In this document: positions 59,807-64,000 of the stretch, one piece after another
How positions within the stretch are numbered: position 1 is the stretch's first letter
How the letters are laid out: every line of letters starts with the position of its first letter
DNA from: Insolitispirillum peregrinum
Lineage (GTDB): Bacteria; Pseudomonadota; Alphaproteobacteria; Rhodospirillales; Rhodospirillaceae
DNA: 64,000 bases
Direction: 5' to 3' (one strand)
NCBI RefSeq assembly: GCF_042665255.1
Contig: NZ_JBHTCD010000004.1
Made by a program: the position numbers and the translations under genes
The notes under the pieces: generated by a model
Seen by the model: the letters and a program-made list of their open reading frames with translations, nothing else
Databases searched by the model: none
What the model was told of the DNA's origin: nothing

Positions 59807-60688
59807 ATGCAACGACAACCATTCATCATTCACGCCCTGTCTCCCCTGCATGCAGGGACCGGGCAAGCATCGGACCTGATTGACTTGCCGATTGCACGGA
59901 TGCAGTCAACGGGCATTCCCTTTGTTCCGGGATCGTCGATCAAGGGCGTGCTGCGCGACAGTCAGCGGAACGCAAACGGGACATTGGCCGAGGAGGCTTT
60001 GGGTATTTTTGGCCCCGAAACCGATAGTGCCGGGGACCATGCCGGGGCCCTGACCTGTGGCGATGCCCGCTTGCTGGCCTTGCCGGTGCGCAGTTTCAAG
60101 GGAGCGTTTGCCTGGGTAACGTCCCCCCTGCTGCTGACTCTGGCTGCACGGGATATGGACATATCCCCGCCTGCTCTGGTCGATTTCCACGGGCGTGGGG
60201 CACGGGTCACAGAAGGATCCGCTAACGTACACAGGCATCAAGGAAAAGATTATCTTTACCTTGAGGACTATGATCTGCCAGCCCACAAAAAACCGTTTCC
60301 GGCTGAACTGGAGCCGGTATTCCGGCAGGTGTTTGCCGGAGATGATCAGTGGGCAATGTTCCGCTCCCGGTGTGCGATTCTGGACGATGAAACCATGGCC
60401 TATCTGTGGGAGATGGCGACGCAGATCGATACCCGGGTCCGTATCAATCCCGAAACCCGCACGGTTGCTGCCGGGGCCTTGTGGACAGAGGAAAGCCTGC
60501 CACCGGAAACCCTGTTGATCGGGGTGATGTCGGCGGATCGTGTCCGGCGACCTGGCTGCCAGATGACTCCTGAAGACGTGCTGAACAGGGTTCTGTCACA
60601 AGAGCGCGTTCTTCAGATTGGTGGCAAAGCGGCTGTCGGGCGTGGCTTGTCGCGGCTTGTGCCAATCCGCAAGGGGGATGGCAAATGA
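59807..60688 (+). CDS. cmr4: Type III-B RAMP protein Cmr4 (backbone target RNase)
   Basis: 293 residues. PFIIHALSPLHAGTGQASD and LIDLPIARMQSTGIPFVPGS are the Cmr4 N-terminus; the Asp of LIDLPI corresponds to the catalytic Asp that cuts target RNA every 6 bases in characterised complexes. The C-terminal GGKAAVGRGLSRLV is the RAMP Gly-loop. It overlaps cmr5 by 4 bases. Confidence 0.94.
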   Translation: MQRQPFIIHALSPLHAGTGQASDLIDLPIARMQSTGIPFVPGSSIKGVLRDSQRNANGTLAEEALGIFGPETDSAGDHAGALTCGDARLLALPVRSFKGAFAWVTSPLLLTLAARDMDISPPALVDFHGRGARVTEGSANVHRHQGKDYLYLEDYDLPAHKKPFPAELEPVFRQVFAGDDQWAMFRSRCAILDDETMAYLWEMATQIDTRVRINPETRTVAAGALWTEESLPPETLLIGVMSADRVRRPGCQMTPEDVLNRVLSQERVLQIGGKAAVGRGLSRLVPIRKGDGK

Positions 60689-61143
60689 GCAACAAGACGC
60701 GCACCGCGCAACCGGGGGCCAGAGCATCTGTTCCCCCCGCCACTCCTTTTCGTTCACGGGATCAGTTTCGCTGCTCTCATGCCTATCAGTGCGTCCGGGA
60801 AATTCTGGAGAAACCCGAGGTGAAACCCAGCTATCGTATTCTGGTGAACGATCTGGGCATCACCATCCGGCGCCATGGTCTGTCGGCCTGCTTTGCCTTG
60901 CTTGAACGCAAAGGGGGGAATGGGAGGGACGGGCAAGCTGTTGCGTTACTGTTGCAGCATCTGGCCGGTTCCGGGGTCTCCGTTCTGCAGGGTGTTCCCG
61001 GTGCCGATATCGCCGAGAAGGTGCGCGAGCTGTCTCTGGACGAGTACATGCTGGCAACCCGCGAGCTGCTGGCGATGGCTGTCTGGTTGAAGCGGGCCGT
61101 TCAGGCGTTGATCAATTCCGAGGACGAGGTGACAGATGCGTAA
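60685..61143 (+). CDS. cmr5: Type III-B small subunit Cmr5
   Basis: 152 residues, helical: AYQCVREILEKPEVKPSYRI and FALLERKGGNGRDGQAVALLLQHLA. Size and place between cmr4 and cmr6 fit Cmr5, which contacts target RNA along the complex. A Pro/Ala-rich N-terminal 30 residues precede the fold. It overlaps cmr6 by 8 bases. Confidence 0.85.
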   Translation: MSNKTRTAQPGARASVPPATPFRSRDQFRCSHAYQCVREILEKPEVKPSYRILVNDLGITIRRHGLSACFALLERKGGNGRDGQAVALLLQHLAGSGVSVLQGVPGADIAEKVRELSLDEYMLATRELLAMAVWLKRAVQALINSEDEVTDA

Positions 61144-62020
61144 GGTCCTGGAAGAGGTTCGGCAGGGGGCGACTTGTCAGGACCTGCATCCTGCGTTGGC
61201 CTATGGGAACTGGATGGCGCTGGACGGAAAGACCGGAAAGCCTGCCGTCGAAGAGCTGACATCACTCAGAATCTCGGATGCCTATAGAACCTCTTTCAAA
61301 CACTGGCAGAAGGCGCTCGGGGACGTTCCGCACCTGCGGACTCAAAAGGTAAAACTTGAATCCCGCCTGTTGGTCGGCCATGGCAATGTCGCCCCGACGG
61401 ATGTCGGGATAACGCTGCACCACACCTGGGGGGTCCCCGTCATTCCGGGGTCAGCCCTGAAGGGTTTGCTTTCCAACTATATGGACGCCACCTATGGCCC
61501 TGCCGGGCCACGGTGTCATCCGGATAACCCGCAACAGGATGCGGAACAGAAAATCCGCTCCTTGTATCAGGGCGTGACCCGGGATGAGCAGCAGCAGGTC
61601 CTGTTTCCGCCCGGGGCGGTTTATCGACAGTTGTTCGGGGCACCGGAAACCGCTGCGACAGGGGGATTTCCGGCAAGTGCCGCGATGCAGGGCAATCTGG
61701 TGTTCCACGATGCCCTTTATGTTCCTGCAACCACGCCTGCGGACTGTCCTTTCGCACCTGATGTCCTGACCATTCATCAAAAGCCGTACTATGACGGACA
61801 GGGAAAAACCGAGCCAACCGACTATCATGACCCTGTTCCGGTCGAGTTTCTAACGGTCCGTCCGGGAGCTGAATTTCTTGTGGCACTGTCGGCGTCCGGT
61901 TCAGCGATTGCCAGCCTGGACCTGTGCATGCAACTGTTGTCTGATGCGTTGTCCGAATGGGGTGTTGGTGGCAAAACCAGCCTCGGATACGGTCGCCTGG
62001 CGCTCTGCAACGGGATGTGA
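61136..62020 (+). CDS. cmr6: Type III-B RAMP protein Cmr6
   Basis: 294 residues. SRLLVGHGNVAPTDVGITLHHTWGVPVIPGSALKGLL carries the RAMP first strand and GSALKG loop, in separate parts LLVGHGNVAPTDVG and VPVIPGSALKGLLS; VGGKTSLGYGRLAL ends it. It is the last gene of the operon. After its stop only 63 bases separate it from convergent cobM and no CRISPR repeat follows. Confidence 0.92.
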   Translation: MRKVLEEVRQGATCQDLHPALAYGNWMALDGKTGKPAVEELTSLRISDAYRTSFKHWQKALGDVPHLRTQKVKLESRLLVGHGNVAPTDVGITLHHTWGVPVIPGSALKGLLSNYMDATYGPAGPRCHPDNPQQDAEQKIRSLYQGVTRDEQQQVLFPPGAVYRQLFGAPETAATGGFPASAAMQGNLVFHDALYVPATTPADCPFAPDVLTIHQKPYYDGQGKTEPTDYHDPVPVEFLTVRPGAEFLVALSASGSAIASLDLCMQLLSDALSEWGVGGKTSLGYGRLALCNGM

Positions 62021-62083
62021 ACCTGCACGCTCCCGGACCCGTGCAGGCAGACCCTGACCGGGCCGGGAGCGTGTCAAAACCCT

Positions 62084-62848
62084 TTACGCCTCGCGGGCCG
62101 GGCGCAGGATGTGGCTGTGGGCGGCGTCATAGAGTTTGGAATCGGTGAATTCGCTGTCGCCGAACACCTGCCCGACCATGATCAGGGCGGTACGGGTCAT
62201 GCCGCTGGCTTTCACCTGCTCGCGGATGGTTCCCAGTGTGCCACGCAAAATGGCCTGATCGGGCCAGGTGGCGCGATAGACCACCACCACCGGGCAGTCT
62301 TCGCCATAAAAGGGCGACAGTTCCTTGACCACCTTGGCCAGATTGTTGATCGACAGGTGAATGGCCATGGTGGCGCGCGCCTGTCCCAGCGTTGCCAGAT
62401 CCTGTCCTTCGGGCATGGAGGACGAGCGGACGGCGGTACGGGTCAGGATGATGGTCTGGCTGATGTCGGGCAGGGTCAGTTCGCGCTGGATGACGGCGGC
62501 GGCGGCGGCAAAGGCCGGGACACCGGGGACCACATCATAGGCAATCCCCAGCGCGTCAAGGCGGCGCATCTGTTCGGCAATGGCGCCATAGATCGACGGG
62601 TCGCCGGAATGGACGCGGGCGACATCCTGCCCTTTGGCATGGGCGGCGGTGATCAGGTCGATGATCTGGTCAAGATCAAGGGCTGCGGTATCAACCACCT
62701 GCGCCGTTGCCGGGGCTGCAGTGACAATTTCAGCCGGAACCAGCGATCCGGCATACAGACACACCGGGCACTGTTCAATCAGGCGAAGGCCGCGAACGGT
62801 GATCAGATCGGGGGCTCCCGGTCCGGCTCCGATGAAATAGACGGTCAT
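62084..62848 (-). CDS. cobM: Precorrin-4 C11-methyltransferase
   Basis: 254 residues. TVYFIGAGPGAPDLITVRGL is the tetrapyrrole methylase N-terminus, VHSGDPSIYGAIAEQMRRL the second motif, and TIILTRTAVRSSSMPEG the CobM-type end region. It methylates C11 of precorrin-4 in aerobic cobalamin synthesis (CbiF in the anaerobic path). ATG 62848 is the family start. No other cob gene and no clear cobalamin riboswitch is in the window. Confidence 0.93.
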   Translation of the reverse strand: MTVYFIGAGPGAPDLITVRGLRLIEQCPVCLYAGSLVPAEIVTAAPATAQVVDTAALDLDQIIDLITAAHAKGQDVARVHSGDPSIYGAIAEQMRRLDALGIAYDVVPGVPAFAAAAAVIQRELTLPDISQTIILTRTAVRSSSMPEGQDLATLGQARATMAIHLSINNLAKVVKELSPFYGEDCPVVVVYRATWPDQAILRGTLGTIREQVKASGMTRTALIMVGQVFGDSEFTDSKLYDAAHSHILRPAREA

Positions 62849-62970
62849 GGCGGGCAAATCCTGTCTTGTGGGGCGCAAATGCCTGCTCCATCCGGCCCGT
62901 ACAGGCCGGGGAAACGGCAACAGGGTCGCACCTTGCCTGAACTGTCCGTCAGAGGCAAACGCACAAAATA

Positions 62971-63255
62971 CTAATTATTGCCCGGCCCGCTGGTCGTATC
63001 TGAAGACGAACTGTCCGACGAGCTATTGCTGTCGCTGTCTTCTTTTTTGGCCTTGACCGCCTTGCGGGCGGCGGCCTTGTTACGGTCGTCCTGCTTGCGG
63101 GCTTTCTCGGCCTTTTCGGCATTGGCCTTTTTCAGCTGTGCGGCCATGTCGGCAGCACCGGGCAGGTCAGCAGCCAGAGCGGCCTGCGGTGCTGTCAGAC
63201 CAATCATGGCCCCGGTAGCGGCAACGGCCAGCAGATGACGGGACAGGAGAGCCAT
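62971..63255 (-). CDS. Small exported Lys/Ala-rich protein
   Basis: 94 residues. Residues 1-28 are a signal peptide with cleavage near ALAAD; the rest is charged (AEKAEKARKQDDRNKAAARK) and ends in a Ser/Asp-rich tail. No family recognised. It is in the same orientation as the two tandem exported proteins that follow. Confidence 0.7.
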   Translation of the reverse strand: MALLSRHLLAVAATGAMIGLTAPQAALAADLPGAADMAAQLKKANAEKAEKARKQDDRNKAAARKAVKAKKEDSDSNSSSDSSSSDTTSGPGNN

Positions 63256-63370
63256 GGGAGAAATCCTTTTTCAGCAACAGGGATGATCTACCCTGATACG
63301 GTCGATGGCCTGAAAACGGGCACCCCTCCCGCAGGTGCCTTGCGGGAGGGGTGTCCAGGGCCATCAACCG

Positions 63371-63694
63371 TTACTGCTGCGTCTTGGCCGGGGTGGTCGG
63401 GGCCGGAGTGGTGGGGGCTACCTTGTCGGTCGGCGCAACCGGAGCCTTGGCACCATCCTTGGGGGCTTCCTTGCCCTGCTCCTTGCCGTGGTCCTTTTCA
63501 TGACCCTTTTCGTGTTCCTTGGCCTGTTCCTTGCCGTGTTCCTTGGCCGGGGCCTGTTCCTTGGCCGGTGTCGCGGCTTCGGTGGTGGTCGCCGGGGTGG
63601 TGGCGGTGGATGTCTGGGCCGAAGCCTGCAGGGCGACGCCGGAAATCAGGCCAGCGATCAGGGCGGGAGCGAGGAATTTGAGCGAAGTGCGCAT
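63371..63694 (-). CDS. Small exported protein with KEH/KEQ-type repeats, copy 1
   Basis: 107 residues. A signal peptide (LAPALIAGLISGVALQASAQ) is followed by a Thr/Ala/Pro segment, then short repeats of Lys-Glu-His/Gln type (KEHGKEQAKEHEKGHEKDHG), then a Pro/Thr tail. His and acidic residues suggest metal binding, but this is not shown. The next gene upstream is a close paralogue. Confidence 0.75.
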   Translation of the reverse strand: MRTSLKFLAPALIAGLISGVALQASAQTSTATTPATTTEAATPAKEQAPAKEHGKEQAKEHEKGHEKDHGKEQGKEAPKDGAKAPVAPTDKVAPTTPAPTTPAKTQQ

Positions 63695-63757
63695 AATGAC
63701 TGATGTCCTTGAAAGAGAGAGGCAGGAGAGGCGCTGCGCGCCATGCGATCCTGGGGG

Positions 63758-64000
63758 TTACTGCTGGGTCTTGGCCGGGGCGGTCGGCGCCTTGGCGCCA
63801 TCCTTCGGGGCTTCCTTGCCCTGCTCCTTGCCGTGGTCCTTTTCGTGACCCTTTTCGTGTTCCTTGGCCTGTTCCTTGCCATGGTCCTTGGCCGGGGCTT
63901 GTTCCTTGGCCGGTGTCGCGGCTTCGGTGGTGGTCGCCGGAGGGGTGGCGGTGGAGGTCTGGGCCGAAGCCTGCAGGGCGACGCCGGAAATCAGGCCAGC
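63758..64000 (-). CDS. Small exported protein with KEH/KEQ-type repeats, copy 2 (partial)
   Basis: Read on the minus strand from the window edge to the TAA at 63760-63758, it repeats the sequence of copy 1 with few changes: the end of the signal peptide, TSTATPPATTTEAAT, the KEQ/KEH repeats and an end lacking the VAPTDK segment of copy 1. The 5' part lies outside the window. Near identity over more than 200 bases shows a recent tandem duplication. Confidence 0.75.
   Translation of the reverse strand, partial: AGLISGVALQASAQTSTATPPATTTEAATPAKEQAPAKDHGKEQAKEHEKGHEKDHGKEQGKEAPKDGAKAPTAPAKTQQ

Noticed and set aside
54209..62083. CRISPR array near the cmr operon
   Set aside because: No direct repeats of 25-40 bases with regular spacers were found on either side of the operon.
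62849..62970. Possible cobalamin riboswitch upstream of cobM
   Set aside because: GC-rich stems are present, but the conserved B12-box and core sequence could not be found.

Overview
This window looks like the origin-proximal part of a GC-rich alphaproteobacterial chromosome, most likely Rhodospirillales (an inference from protein resemblance and gene order; no rRNA or tRNA gene is present to settle it). The main landmarks are hemE next to an intergenic region with several DnaA boxes (18169-18637), the gene run ppsR-maf-aroE-coaE-dnaQ, mnmE-mnmG-rsmG-parA-parB, and four good parS sites between 26.2 and 39.9 kb. Together these identify the window as oriC plus the centromere region.

Layout. 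1-1585: insertion sequence debris, a dead IS3-family copy lying in a truncated IS701-type transposase. 1620-12992: an eleven-gene minus-strand surface-polysaccharide operon. It makes a CDP-deoxysugar (rfbG, rfbF, a reductase), has a sugar C-methyltransferase and a split transketolase, and ends with glycosyltransferase, methyltransferase, chain-length, polymerase and flippase genes. An IS630-family remnant (13205-13559) separates it from rho. 13557-25604: housekeeping genes (rho, hemJ-hemH-hemE, oriC, ppsR, maf, aroE, coaE, dnaQ, hinT, hisE-hisF-hisA-hisH) with a dispersed intergenic repeat. 25783-42762: an XRE regulator, secB, fxsA, a Tim44-like protein, mltA, a lutABC operon with an inserted membrane gene, smr, quinone oxidoreductase, ogt, a ferredoxin, mnmE, mnmG, rsmG, parA and a ParB with a long acidic tail.

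42815-51611 is accessory. It holds a sulfotransferase, a MITE, and a RiPP locus that reads as a phosphorylated lasso-peptide system: an asparagine-synthase-like cyclase, an intact 60-residue precursor, a frameshifted precursor paralogue, an HPr-kinase-like protein and a PqqD-like recognition protein. No B2 leader peptidase or exporter is visible. A TPR-glycosyltransferase and three tail-collar (microcystin-dependent-protein type) genes follow. 52132-53990 holds an ubiquinone-type hydroxylase and a P-II gene.

54209-62020 is a type III-B CRISPR-Cas effector module (cmr1, HD-less cas10/cmr2 with an intact GGDD motif, cmr3-cmr6). A divergent gene encodes a two-TM membrane-anchored CARF protein, and a second MITE copy lies between them. 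No CRISPR array, cas6, cas1 or cas2 is in the window, so crRNAs must come from elsewhere. cobM and three small exported repeat-rich proteins, two of them tandem paralogues, finish the window.

The most interesting points are the lasso-type locus, in which the intact precursor and the repaired reading of the broken one both end in serine next to an HPr-kinase-like gene; the membrane CARF/Cmr pair; the CDP-sugar/transketolase/C-methyltransferase combination; and IS630-type elements inserted at the TA of stop codons.
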